Origin: Pectobacterium sp. A5351
GTDB lineage: Bacteria; Pseudomonadota; Gammaproteobacteria; Enterobacterales; Enterobacteriaceae
Reading direction: 5' to 3'
DNA: 64,000 nucleotides
NCBI RefSeq assembly: GCF_028335745.1
Contig: NZ_CP116477.1
Span: 434,001 to 498,000 of the forward strand
Below the pieces are notes generated by a model, which saw only the letters and a program-made list of their open reading frames with translations, had not been told where the DNA came from and ran no database searches. Positions 53,996 through 62,148 of the stretch are shown here, piece after piece; position 1 is the stretch's first letter, and each line of letters starts with the position of its first letter. The translations under genes and the position numbers were made by a program.

Positions 53996-54712
53996 ATGCT
54001 TTCTGCTTTTATTGATGATGTTGAATGGATTACTTTTCCACGGGCAACGGACGGTGCCACCTACCCAGGTATTACTGCTCGCTGCCATTTCCATGTGTCT
54101 GCCTATGACGACGCGCTGTTTGCGGCGTTGAATATTCCTTTTCCTGATGCGCTCGCACGCGCTGTGCCGAAACGGCGCGCCGAGTTTCTGGCCGGGCGTT
54201 ATCTTGCCAGACACGTATTGAATAAACTGGGTCACCCCGAGTTTGTGCTGTGCAGTGGGGAAGATCGTTCACCGCAGTGGCCGGATAATATTGCCGGTTC
54301 GCTGAGCCATAACAAAGATAGCGTACTCTGTGCTGCCCATTTGCGTAGCGATACACTATCGTGCGTGGGTGTTGATATCGAAGGATTCATGTCCGATGAA
54401 CGTGCGCAATCGCTGTGGCCCGGCATCATCGGTGATGAGGAATACCAGTGGTTTCAGGAACGTGATGAATCGTTCTGCTGCTTGCTCACGGTAAGCTTCT
54501 CGGCGAAAGAGAGTCTGTTCAAGGCGCTTTATCCGCAGGTGCGGCACTACTTTGATTTTCTGGATGCCAGACTGGTGGCGCTGGATATCACCAAACGCGA
54601 GTTTGAACTGGAACTGCTGACCGATCTGACGCCGACGTTTTATGCCGGACGCCGCTTTAAAGGCGCGTATCTGCTGAGAGAGTACGACGTCACCACGTTT
54701 ATCTGCTGCTAA
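53996..54712 (+). CDS. entD: EntD-type phosphopantetheinyl transferase
   Basis: 238 residues from ATG 53996 (MLSAFIDDVEWITFPRATDG), behind GAGTGGAG; the frame opens earlier but without a ribosome site. It transfers phosphopantetheine from CoA to carrier domains, here EntB and the NRPS. Family motifs: PKRRAEFLAGRYLARHVL, IAGSLSHNKDSVLCAA, CVGVDIEGFMSD (Mg-binding Asp and Glu) and FSAKESLFKALYP. It converges on the TonB receptor and lies 4 kb from the siderophore synthesis genes. Confidence 0.92.
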   Translation: MLSAFIDDVEWITFPRATDGATYPGITARCHFHVSAYDDALFAALNIPFPDALARAVPKRRAEFLAGRYLARHVLNKLGHPEFVLCSGEDRSPQWPDNIAGSLSHNKDSVLCAAHLRSDTLSCVGVDIEGFMSDERAQSLWPGIIGDEEYQWFQERDESFCCLLTVSFSAKESLFKALYPQVRHYFDFLDARLVALDITKREFELELLTDLTPTFYAGRRFKGAYLLREYDVTTFICC

Positions 54713-54734
54713 AAAAGCCCGCGAATAGCGGGCT
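54711..54734 (-). terminator. Terminator of the TonB receptor gene
   Basis: AGCCCGC (54716-54722), loop GAATA, GCGGGCT (54728-54734). On the minus strand it is followed by a run of U (54711-54716), making a standard intrinsic terminator 27 bp past the receptor stop. It sits immediately after the entD stop, so it may also act weakly in that direction. Confidence 0.8.
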
Positions 54735-54760
54735 GAGGTTGCTGATCAGAACTTATCGGC

Positions 54761-56731
54761 TTAGAACTTATAGCTCACGCCGCCGTACACCGTACGTCCA
54801 GACAGGAAGTAGTCGTTGTCGGTGGCAACGTAGTCCCGTTTTTCGTTGGTCAGGTTAGTGACACCCAGTTTTAGATCTACGTTTTTAACCGGTGTATAAG
54901 TGGCACCGATATCCACGGTATTGAAACCGCGAGTCTTGGTGGACTCTTTGTCAAGCAGATATTGGTTCCCCGTATATTGGTAAGCAATATAGGTTGATAC
55001 ATTCTCCAGTGCTTGCCAGTTCAACTGCGTGTTAACTGTATTTTTTGGGTTTTTTTTCAGGCGCTTCTTGGTGGTGCGGTCTTCGGCATCGACGATAGTC
55101 CAGTTAGTGGTCCAGTTTAGGTCATCTGTGAGATCGACCCAAAATGAGGTTTCAATTCCCTGAACCCGCGCTTTATCCACGTTGTAATAAGGAAGATTGG
55201 CTACCCTAGTTCTGTCTTTATCCCAAGCCTCAGATTGGATCATATTCTTGATATCATTATTAAACAGGGTGATACCTGTACCGAAATGTTCTGCCTCATA
55301 GGCAGTACCCAGTTCATAGCTGATGGAGGTTTCTGCTTTGAGATCCGGATTACCGACGAGATAGCAGAATCCACGGCATGATGACTTCATATAGCCGGGG
55401 GTAAATTGAGCGAGGGTTGGTGCTTTAAATGCCTTATTGACACCGCCTTTGATCACCCAGTTGTCGGTTAAACTATACGTGGCGTAGGCGCGTGGGCTGA
55501 ATTCGGTGCCGTAGACCTCATGATGGTCAACACGACCACCAAAGGTGAGGGCTAAATCCGCAATCTTGAACTCATCTTGTAGGAAAAGAGCACTCTGATT
55601 GACGTCTACTTTTCCGCCTTTCAGATTCATGCTGTGTTCCAGTGATGTGATGCGGTATTCGCCGCCGCCGGTCAGCAGGTGGTCACCTAGGTAACCAGAA
55701 ATTTGCCCGTCAACCGTCTGATTACTCTGAGTAATATCGGCTATACCTTTATTAAGCTCAGAATTATCCATTAAATCGATGTTTTCGTAGTAGTAGCGCA
55801 GCCGCGTATCGACATTGTCCCAGCTACCGTTATGCGTGAGCCCCAGGCCGAGGCGATCAATTTTTTGTGTGTTATGAACAGTGGCACCAGAGTTATTCCA
55901 GTCGACGAAACGGTCATCTTTGGTATAAGTCGCATCAAAATCCAGGCTCTGCTGAGAATCGATCAACCACGTCAGGTTACCCAGCACGCTGTAGTTATCA
56001 CGTTTTTCCAGCGCATCTGAGTTGCGATTCTTGGATTGTTCGGTACGCCACGCATCGCGCTTGCCACCGTCCACAATCAAACTACCCAGCAACGTATTTT
56101 CTATTAATGGCCCGCTGACGTAGCCATTCAGGCGATTATGATCGCCGCCGGAGCCTTCTGTCGGTGCCTGAAAGTTATAGCCGATCTCACCAGCAACGTT
56201 CTCCCCCGGCTGGCGAAGAATCACGTTGACTACACCGCCCAGCGCATCGGCACCGTACAGAGAAGACATCGGGCCACGAATCACTTCGATACGTTCAATC
56301 GCCGACATAGGAATGGAACTCAGATCGAAATCATTCCCCATATCGGTTGCGAGAGATTCTTGGGAGTTAATACGACGACCATTCACCAGAAGCAGTGTGT
56401 AGTCCGCCCGCATACCACGGATTTTAATTTCGTTACGGCCATAGGTAGTCGACGGGTTGATGTTAATCCCCGGCAGCTTTTTCACCGCATCGGAAACGTT
56501 ATTCACCGACATCTTTTCCAACTCGGCGCGGGTGATGACAGAGACGCTGGCGGGGGCGCTTAGCGTGGTGTGTTTCGTCTGCGTTGCCGTCACGACGATT
56601 TTTTCATCTGTCGCGTTTTCCGCCTGTGCCAGTGCAGGCAGTGCCAGTAACCCGGTCACCAGCAGGGCGCGATACACCTTGCTGTGTGGGAAATGATGAT
56701 GTGAAAAACGATTTTCCGATTTTAGCTGCAT
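54761..56731 (-). CDS. TonB-dependent catecholate siderophore receptor
   Basis: 656 residues from ATG 56731 (MQLKSENRFSHHHFPHSKVY); 13 extra codons are open upstream. Signal peptide ends near ALAQA at residue 37. TonB box region DEKIVVTATQ, plug domain (SVITRAELEKMSVNNVSDAV, then LDLSSIPMSAIERIEVIRGP and YGADALGGVVNVI), then a beta barrel ending GRTVYGGVSYKF with the C-terminal Phe. Most similar in feel to CirA/FepA-type receptors of about 660 residues. It likely takes up the ferric form of the siderophore made by this cluster and is probably cotranscribed with the exporter 100 bp upstream. Confidence 0.9.
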   Translation of the reverse strand: MQLKSENRFSHHHFPHSKVYRALLVTGLLALPALAQAENATDEKIVVTATQTKHTTLSAPASVSVITRAELEKMSVNNVSDAVKKLPGININPSTTYGRNEIKIRGMRADYTLLLVNGRRINSQESLATDMGNDFDLSSIPMSAIERIEVIRGPMSSLYGADALGGVVNVILRQPGENVAGEIGYNFQAPTEGSGGDHNRLNGYVSGPLIENTLLGSLIVDGGKRDAWRTEQSKNRNSDALEKRDNYSVLGNLTWLIDSQQSLDFDATYTKDDRFVDWNNSGATVHNTQKIDRLGLGLTHNGSWDNVDTRLRYYYENIDLMDNSELNKGIADITQSNQTVDGQISGYLGDHLLTGGGEYRITSLEHSMNLKGGKVDVNQSALFLQDEFKIADLALTFGGRVDHHEVYGTEFSPRAYATYSLTDNWVIKGGVNKAFKAPTLAQFTPGYMKSSCRGFCYLVGNPDLKAETSISYELGTAYEAEHFGTGITLFNNDIKNMIQSEAWDKDRTRVANLPYYNVDKARVQGIETSFWVDLTDDLNWTTNWTIVDAEDRTTKKRLKKNPKNTVNTQLNWQALENVSTYIAYQYTGNQYLLDKESTKTRGFNTVDIGATYTPVKNVDLKLGVTNLTNEKRDYVATDNDYFLSGRTVYGGVSYKF

Positions 56732-56830
56732 GTCAAAGACCCCATCAAAGAGTGGAAAAAACATCCCCATAAATAAATAGCGTGCTGTGTGCGTGTATTA
56801 CCGACCCACTCATTGAGTAAATCGATCGAT

Positions 56831-58093
56831 TTATTGCCCTGTAGCCTGTGCCGTTTGGCGTGCGGCCATCTTTCGGCTGCGTTCAACCAACTGCGGAATC
56901 AGGCGTAGGGTTAGCAGCATGGCGGCCAGCGCAAATACGGCGCTGGCGACGGCGAGCTGTGAGAACCCATCAATTTTTCCCTCAACCGAGGTGCTCAGAT
57001 AAGCAGCAGAAGCGACGCTGGCAAGCCCCGACGCCACGTTGGCCGCAGTTCCCTGATAGGACATAAACGCGGCGCGCTGATGCGGCAGCGGAATGCCGGC
57101 GGTAATTGCCAGCGTGCTGCTGGAGCGGGCTGCGCTGAGCGCCATGAACAGGGTGAACACCAGATACAGGGAAAGCGAAAAAGGCAAAACGAAACCACAG
57201 AGGATCACAACGGCCAGCAGCAGCGTTGTCACCACGATCGTCCGGCTGGCATACCCTCGATCCAGCAAGTTGCCGCACAGCTGCATGGTTACCATGCTGG
57301 CCAGCCCGCCGCAGAGATAAAGCAGGGAAATATCATCCCGTGGGAACGCCAGATTGAACTGAAAGTAGTTGGAAAAATGGGGAATCAGCAGGAAATGGCC
57401 GAACATTTGTAGCGAAACCACCGTCAGTCCCAACAGGAAAAGCGGGGAGGCCAGCAGATCGTGTAATACGGAAGTGGGTACTGTGTTGGGAGATGCGCTT
57501 GGTTGAGATCGGTGCGTCAGCGGCATGGAAGGAAAGAGCCACAGCACTAACAGCGCCAGCAGCAGGCCGCCGAGGCCGAAAATATAAAACGGTGCTTGCC
57601 AGTTAATACGGTGAGCCAGTTCCAGCGACAGCGGCATGATGATAATGGCCGCGAGTGAAAAACTCATACCGACGTAGGCCAGCTGCTTTCCGCGCTCGTT
57701 GGCCGGCACAATATCGACAACTGCCGCCATCAACACGCCAGAGGCCGGCCCGGCCACACAGCCTGCCAGAATAAACAGCACTAAAAGATGGGTTTGGCTG
57801 CTGGCAAACATGCAGGCCGCCGTCAGGCTGAAGCGCAGCGTCAGCAGAATAATCAGAGCATGTTTACGGTTAAATCTGTCCAGATAAGGGGCGGCGAGGA
57901 AGCCGACAATGGCGGAGGCAAACGTTGCGCCACCGCTAATGTAGCCGATGTTCTTGGCATCCATAGACAGGGCGCTGATGAAATCGGGACCTAACGGCAT
58001 CACCATCATCAGGCTGCCGAGGGAAAGCATGTTGATGAGCAGCGCCAGATGCACAACGGGTCGGGTGTGCTGGCGGTACATGCTTTCATCCAT
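56831..58093 (-). CDS. MFS transporter, likely siderophore exporter
   Basis: 420 residues from ATG 58093 (MDESMYRQHTRPVVHLALLI); a GTG at 58114 would add seven. Twelve membrane helices with MFS loop motif PYLDRFNRKHALIILLTLRF between helices 2 and 3 and VPANERGKQLAYVGMSFSLA in the first half. It lies in a siderophore cluster, divergent from entC across Fur boxes and next to a TonB receptor. Export of the finished siderophore, as EntS does in E. coli, is the probable role. The sequence is not obviously EntS itself. Confidence 0.82.
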   Translation of the reverse strand: MDESMYRQHTRPVVHLALLINMLSLGSLMMVMPLGPDFISALSMDAKNIGYISGGATFASAIVGFLAAPYLDRFNRKHALIILLTLRFSLTAACMFASSQTHLLVLFILAGCVAGPASGVLMAAVVDIVPANERGKQLAYVGMSFSLAAIIIMPLSLELAHRINWQAPFYIFGLGGLLLALLVLWLFPSMPLTHRSQPSASPNTVPTSVLHDLLASPLFLLGLTVVSLQMFGHFLLIPHFSNYFQFNLAFPRDDISLLYLCGGLASMVTMQLCGNLLDRGYASRTIVVTTLLLAVVILCGFVLPFSLSLYLVFTLFMALSAARSSSTLAITAGIPLPHQRAAFMSYQGTAANVASGLASVASAAYLSTSVEGKIDGFSQLAVASAVFALAAMLLTLRLIPQLVERSRKMAARQTAQATGQ

Positions 58094-58167
58094 GACGGGC
58101 TCACATTTAGACACAGTTAGTAAAATATTCGCGCAGTCTAGCGCAGCTTAATTTTCCTGACAATGAA

Positions 58168-58188
58168 TGATAAGTATTTTCATTATCA
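58168..58188 (-). promoter_or_regulatory. Fur box, exporter side
   Basis: TGATAA-GTATTTTCA-TTATCA: perfect six-base arms matching the inner part of the Fur consensus GATAATGATAATCATTATC. It lies 75 bp upstream of the MFS exporter start. Confidence 0.75.
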
Positions 58189-58369
58189 TCTGTGATGTGG
58201 GTTTTATAATCAATACATTCCTATTGCTAACCATTAACCGTTATGAAAGATGACCAAAAAAATTGATTAACATCAATATAACCCCTATTTAGTGGGCGTG
58301 AATAAGCATTCTGTGGAAGGATTGACCGAACACGTTACTTCAGTGTAATTTAACTTCGCTTGATATAAA

Positions 58370-58393
58370 TGATAATGATTTTAATAATCATTG
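58370..58393 (+). promoter_or_regulatory. Fur box, entC side
   Basis: GATAATGATT followed by TTAATAATCATT fits the hexamer array of Fur sites (GATAAT, GATxxx, AATCAT). It lies 32 bp before the entC start, so it should cover the promoter and repress entCEB-NRPS when iron is plentiful. Between the two boxes the 58190-58370 region is otherwise AT-rich promoter DNA. Confidence 0.78.
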
Positions 58394-58424
58394 GTATTTA
58401 ATTTGCGAGCGCAGGAGCTGCCTT

Positions 58425-59621
58425 GTGGATACACTGATTACAGAAGCTGAAACATTTAGCGGGCTAACTTATTCGGAAAAGACTGCTTTTTTATATGCAT
58501 CGGAACACCGTAGCCTTTCGACTTCCGGCTTATTTGAACGTATTTCGTCCCCTGTTTGCGTTCCAGACTCGCACAATGATGGGCTGAGTTCTGCAATCGC
58601 GCAGGCGTTCCAGCGGGCGCGTCAGGCAGGGCAGTCGCTGCCTATTGTGGTGGGGGCGATTCCTTTTGATACCACACAACCCTCTAGTCTCTATATCCCT
58701 GATAATTATACCGTTACGACGAAATCTGAACTCGTCAGTCGTGCTCGTAAGCAGACGGCAGCAGCACCTGCCGCACTCACGCTGAACAGCGTTCCAGACG
58801 AATATCAGTTCAAGTCTATCGTGGCGGAGGCCGTTGAACGTTTCCGCCGCGGTGAACTGAGCAAAGCAGTACTGTCACGCATTCTGGACATTGAGCTGAC
58901 GGGCCCGGTTAAGGCGCAAACGATCCTCAACAACCTGATGGTGCAGAACGCGGGGGGTTATCACTTCTCGCTGCCGCTGCCTGATGGTTCCATCTTACTG
59001 GGCGCCAGCCCGGAACTGCTGCTGCGTAAGCAGGGCAATGTCATTGTCTCCAACCCGCTGGCGGGATCGGCACGACGGATGAACGATGAACATCTGGATT
59101 ACCTGAATAGCCAGCGCTTGCTGAATTCCAGCAAAGATAAGCACGAGCACAAGCTGGTGGTGGATGACATTCGTCAACGTCTGATGCCGCTTTGCTCGTC
59201 ATTAACGGTGCCATCGGCGCCTGCGCTGATGCACACCGCCTCCATGTGGCACCTGTCTACCGCCATTAGCGGTGAACTGGTTAACCCAGAGATGACGGCG
59301 CTTCAGGTGGCCTGCCAACTGCATCCGACTCCTGCGCTGTGCGGCTTCCCCACGCAGGACGCGCGCCAGCTGATCGCCGAACTGGAACCGCACGATCGCG
59401 GCATATTCAGCGGCATTGTCGGCTGGTGTGATGCCAACGGTGATGGCGAATGGGCGATAGCGATTCGCTGCGGCACCATCAAAAACAATAACGTTCGCCT
59501 GTTTGCCGGTGCGGGCATTGTTGAGGCGTCAGTCCCCGAGGAGGAATGGGCTGAAACCGCCGCCAAATTAAACACGATGCTGAATGCGTTTGGGCTTAAC
59601 TCTGGTGTGGATGGACTATGA
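58425..59621 (+). CDS. entC: Isochorismate synthase
   Basis: 398 residues from GTG 58425 behind AGGAGCT; E. coli EntC has 391. It converts chorismate to isochorismate, the first step to 2,3-dihydroxybenzoate. Conserved blocks are [54 protein letters not shown] with [28 protein letters not shown] and [20 protein letters not shown]. It is divergent from the exporter and overlaps entE by 4 bp. Confidence 0.95.
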   Translation: MDTLITEAETFSGLTYSEKTAFLYASEHRSLSTSGLFERISSPVCVPDSHNDGLSSAIAQAFQRARQAGQSLPIVVGAIPFDTTQPSSLYIPDNYTVTTKSELVSRARKQTAAAPAALTLNSVPDEYQFKSIVAEAVERFRRGELSKAVLSRILDIELTGPVKAQTILNNLMVQNAGGYHFSLPLPDGSILLGASPELLLRKQGNVIVSNPLAGSARRMNDEHLDYLNSQRLLNSSKDKHEHKLVVDDIRQRLMPLCSSLTVPSAPALMHTASMWHLSTAISGELVNPEMTALQVACQLHPTPALCGFPTQDARQLIAELEPHDRGIFSGIVGWCDANGDGEWAIAIRCGTIKNNNVRLFAGAGIVEASVPEEEWAETAAKLNTMLNAFGLNSGVDGL

Positions 59622-61246
59622 GCATTGAATTTACGCCCTGGCCAGAGGAACTGGCGCAGCGTTACCGCGAAAAGGGGTACTGGGTCGGTCTGCCGTTGAC
59701 GGATGCCTGGGAACGCCATCTGACGACGCAACCTGACGCCGTTGCGGTGGTGTGCGGCGAGCGCCAGTGGAGCTATCGGGAGTTGGATCGGCAGGCTTCC
59801 GCGCTGGCATCGCGTCTGACGGAAAGCGGCCTGCGTTGTGGTGACACGGCATTGGTGCAGTTGCCGAACGTGGCTGAATTTTACCTGACCTTTTTCGCGT
59901 TGCTGAAAATGGGCGTCGCGCCAGTTAACGCGCTGTTCAGTCACAACAAGCTGGAATTGCTGTCATACGCCACGCAGATCGAACCGCGCTTACTGATCGC
60001 CTCGGCCGAACACCCGCTGTTTGGCAACGGCGAGTTTCTGGATCGGCTACAGACGCAGGTTCCCCGCCTGCAAACGGTGGTGATGCTCGGCGACAGTCCG
60101 CTGGGGCACAGTCTGTCAGACTGGTTGCAACCGCGCACTTCAGCCAGCCAGTATCAGCCTTCCGCGTCGGGGCAGGTTGCCTTCTTCCAGCTTTCTGGCG
60201 GCAGTACTGGTACGCCGAAGCTGATTCCCCGCACCCACGATGATTACTACTACAGCGTGCGCCGCAGCGTGGAAATCTGTGAGCTGACGCCACAAACCCG
60301 CTACCTGTGCGCCTTGCCCGCACCGCATAACTTCCCGTTAAGTTCACCCGGTTCGCTCGGCGTGTTTTATGCCGGTGGACGCGTCGTGCTGGCGCCGGAT
60401 CCGGGGGCGATGACCTGTTTCCCGCTGATCGAACGCCACCAGATCGATATTACCTCGCTGGTGCCGCCCGCTGCCGCATTGTGGATCCAGGCGGCCGAGC
60501 AGTTTGGTGGCGCGCTGCATAGCCTGAAGATCTTGCAGGTAGGCGGGGCGAAGCTGAGTGAAACCGTCGCACGTCGTATTCCGGCGGTGCTGGGCTGCAA
60601 GCTACAGCAGGTGCTTGGCATGGCGGAGGGGCTGGTGAACTACACCCGACTGGACGACAGCGATGAGCATATCTTCACGACACAGGGCTGCCCGATGAGC
60701 CCGGACGATGAAGTGAAGGTGCTGGACATTGACGGCAATCCGGTGCCGCGAGGCGAAGCCGGGCTGCTGGCGACGCGTGGCCCGTATACCTTCCGTGGCT
60801 ATTACCGCAGCCCGGAGCATAACGCTCGCGCCTTCGACAGTGAAGGGTTTTACCACTCGGGCGATGTGGTGCAGATGACCGAGGACGGCTATTTGCGCGT
60901 GGTCGGACGGGAAAAAGATCAGATTAACCGCGGCGGTGAAAAGATTGCTGCCGAAGAGATCGAAAATCTGTTGCTCAAGCATGATGGCATTCTTCATGCC
61001 GCACTGGTGTCCATGCCCGATCCGGTCATGGGCGAGAAGAGCTGCGCTTTTCTGGTGGTCAGCGATCCCGCGCTGAAAGCCATTACGTTAAGAAAATATC
61101 TTCGCAATCAGGGTATTGCTGAATTCAAACTGCCGGACCGCTTCGAGATGATCGACACCTTGCCCGTTACGCCGGTCGGCAAGATTGATAAGAAATCACT
61201 CCGTCAGCGCATTCAGACTCAACTTAGCACTCAAAACCGAACGTAG
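59618..61246 (+). CDS. entE: 2,3-dihydroxybenzoate-AMP ligase
   Basis: 542 residues (E. coli EntE 536). An ANL-family adenylating enzyme that activates 2,3-dihydroxybenzoate and loads it on the aryl carrier domain of EntB. Motifs: [20 protein letters not shown] (A3, with the SGGSTG seen in aryl-acid enzymes), [27 protein letters not shown] (A5) and [20 protein letters not shown] (A8). The final [13 protein letters not shown] holds the catalytic Lys. It starts within the entC stop, and entB follows after 26 bp. Confidence 0.96.
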   Translation: MSIEFTPWPEELAQRYREKGYWVGLPLTDAWERHLTTQPDAVAVVCGERQWSYRELDRQASALASRLTESGLRCGDTALVQLPNVAEFYLTFFALLKMGVAPVNALFSHNKLELLSYATQIEPRLLIASAEHPLFGNGEFLDRLQTQVPRLQTVVMLGDSPLGHSLSDWLQPRTSASQYQPSASGQVAFFQLSGGSTGTPKLIPRTHDDYYYSVRRSVEICELTPQTRYLCALPAPHNFPLSSPGSLGVFYAGGRVVLAPDPGAMTCFPLIERHQIDITSLVPPAAALWIQAAEQFGGALHSLKILQVGGAKLSETVARRIPAVLGCKLQQVLGMAEGLVNYTRLDDSDEHIFTTQGCPMSPDDEVKVLDIDGNPVPRGEAGLLATRGPYTFRGYYRSPEHNARAFDSEGFYHSGDVVQMTEDGYLRVVGREKDQINRGGEKIAAEEIENLLLKHDGILHAALVSMPDPVMGEKSCAFLVVSDPALKAITLRKYLRNQGIAEFKLPDRFEMIDTLPVTPVGKIDKKSLRQRIQTQLSTQNRT

Positions 61247-61272
61247 TACTCAAAACAAATAAGGATTTTGTG

Positions 61273-62148
61273 ATGGCAATCCCTTCTATTGCTTCTTATC
61301 CCCTGCCGCGCGCACAGGATTTCCCAGACAACAAGGTTTCCTGGGCGTTTGAACCTGAGCGTGCGGTGCTGCTGATTCACGACATGCAGGACTATTTCGT
61401 GAATTTCTATGGTGCGGACAGCCCGCTGGCGCAGCAGTTGATTGAGAACATTGTGGCGTTGCGAACCTACTGCAAAGCGCAGGGGATTCCGGTGGTGTAT
61501 ACCGCGCAGCCGAATGCACAAAGCGCGGCCGACCGGGCGCTGCTGAACGACATGTGGGGCGCAGGGCTGAATAATCACCCTGAAAAGCAGCGCGTCGTGA
61601 GTGCGCTGGCACCGGATGAGCATGACACGGTGCTGGTGAAGTGGCGCTACAGCGCTTTTCACCGTTCGCCGCTGGAACCGATGATGAAAGAGATGGGTAA
61701 AGATCAGCTGATTATCTGCGGCGTTTATGGGCATATCGGCTGCATGATTACCGCGACGGATGCTTTCATGCGCGACATCAAGCCATTCATGGTCGGCGAT
61801 GCGGTGGCGGATTTCTCACTTCAGGAACACCAGATGGCGCTGAAATATGTGGCGACGCGCGCCGGGCGGGTGGTTAGCACGGCAGAACTTACAGGAGCAA
61901 AAATGGCACAGGCACTGACAAAACAAGGACTGAGAGCGCACCTGCTGACCTTGATCGACGAAGATGAAGATCAGTTCGATGAAGATGAAAATCTGATCGA
62001 CTACGGCCTGGATTCGGTGCGCATGATGGCGCTGCTGACCGAATGGCGCAATCAGGGGGTTACGCTGAGCTTTGTCGACTTGGCGCGTAACCCCAGCCTG
62101 AATGCCTGGTGGGCGCTGATCGAAAAACAGCAGGGAGCCGCATCATGA
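61273..62148 (+). CDS. entB: Isochorismatase with C-terminal aryl carrier domain
   Basis: 291 residues from ATG 61273 behind AAGGA. The N-terminal isochorismatase domain (AVLLIHDMQDYFVNFYG, RYSAFHRSPLEPMM, ICGVYGHIGCMITATDAFMR) forms 2,3-dihydro-2,3-dihydroxybenzoate. The C-terminal aryl carrier domain (about 215-291) has LIDYGLDSVRMMALL, whose Ser accepts phosphopantetheine. The acidic stretch before it (DEDEDQFDEDE) is somewhat longer than usual. It overlaps the NRPS start by 4 bp. Confidence 0.96.
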   Translation: MAIPSIASYPLPRAQDFPDNKVSWAFEPERAVLLIHDMQDYFVNFYGADSPLAQQLIENIVALRTYCKAQGIPVVYTAQPNAQSAADRALLNDMWGAGLNNHPEKQRVVSALAPDEHDTVLVKWRYSAFHRSPLEPMMKEMGKDQLIICGVYGHIGCMITATDAFMRDIKPFMVGDAVADFSLQEHQMALKYVATRAGRVVSTAELTGAKMAQALTKQGLRAHLLTLIDEDEDQFDEDENLIDYGLDSVRMMALLTEWRNQGVTLSFVDLARNPSLNAWWALIEKQQGAAS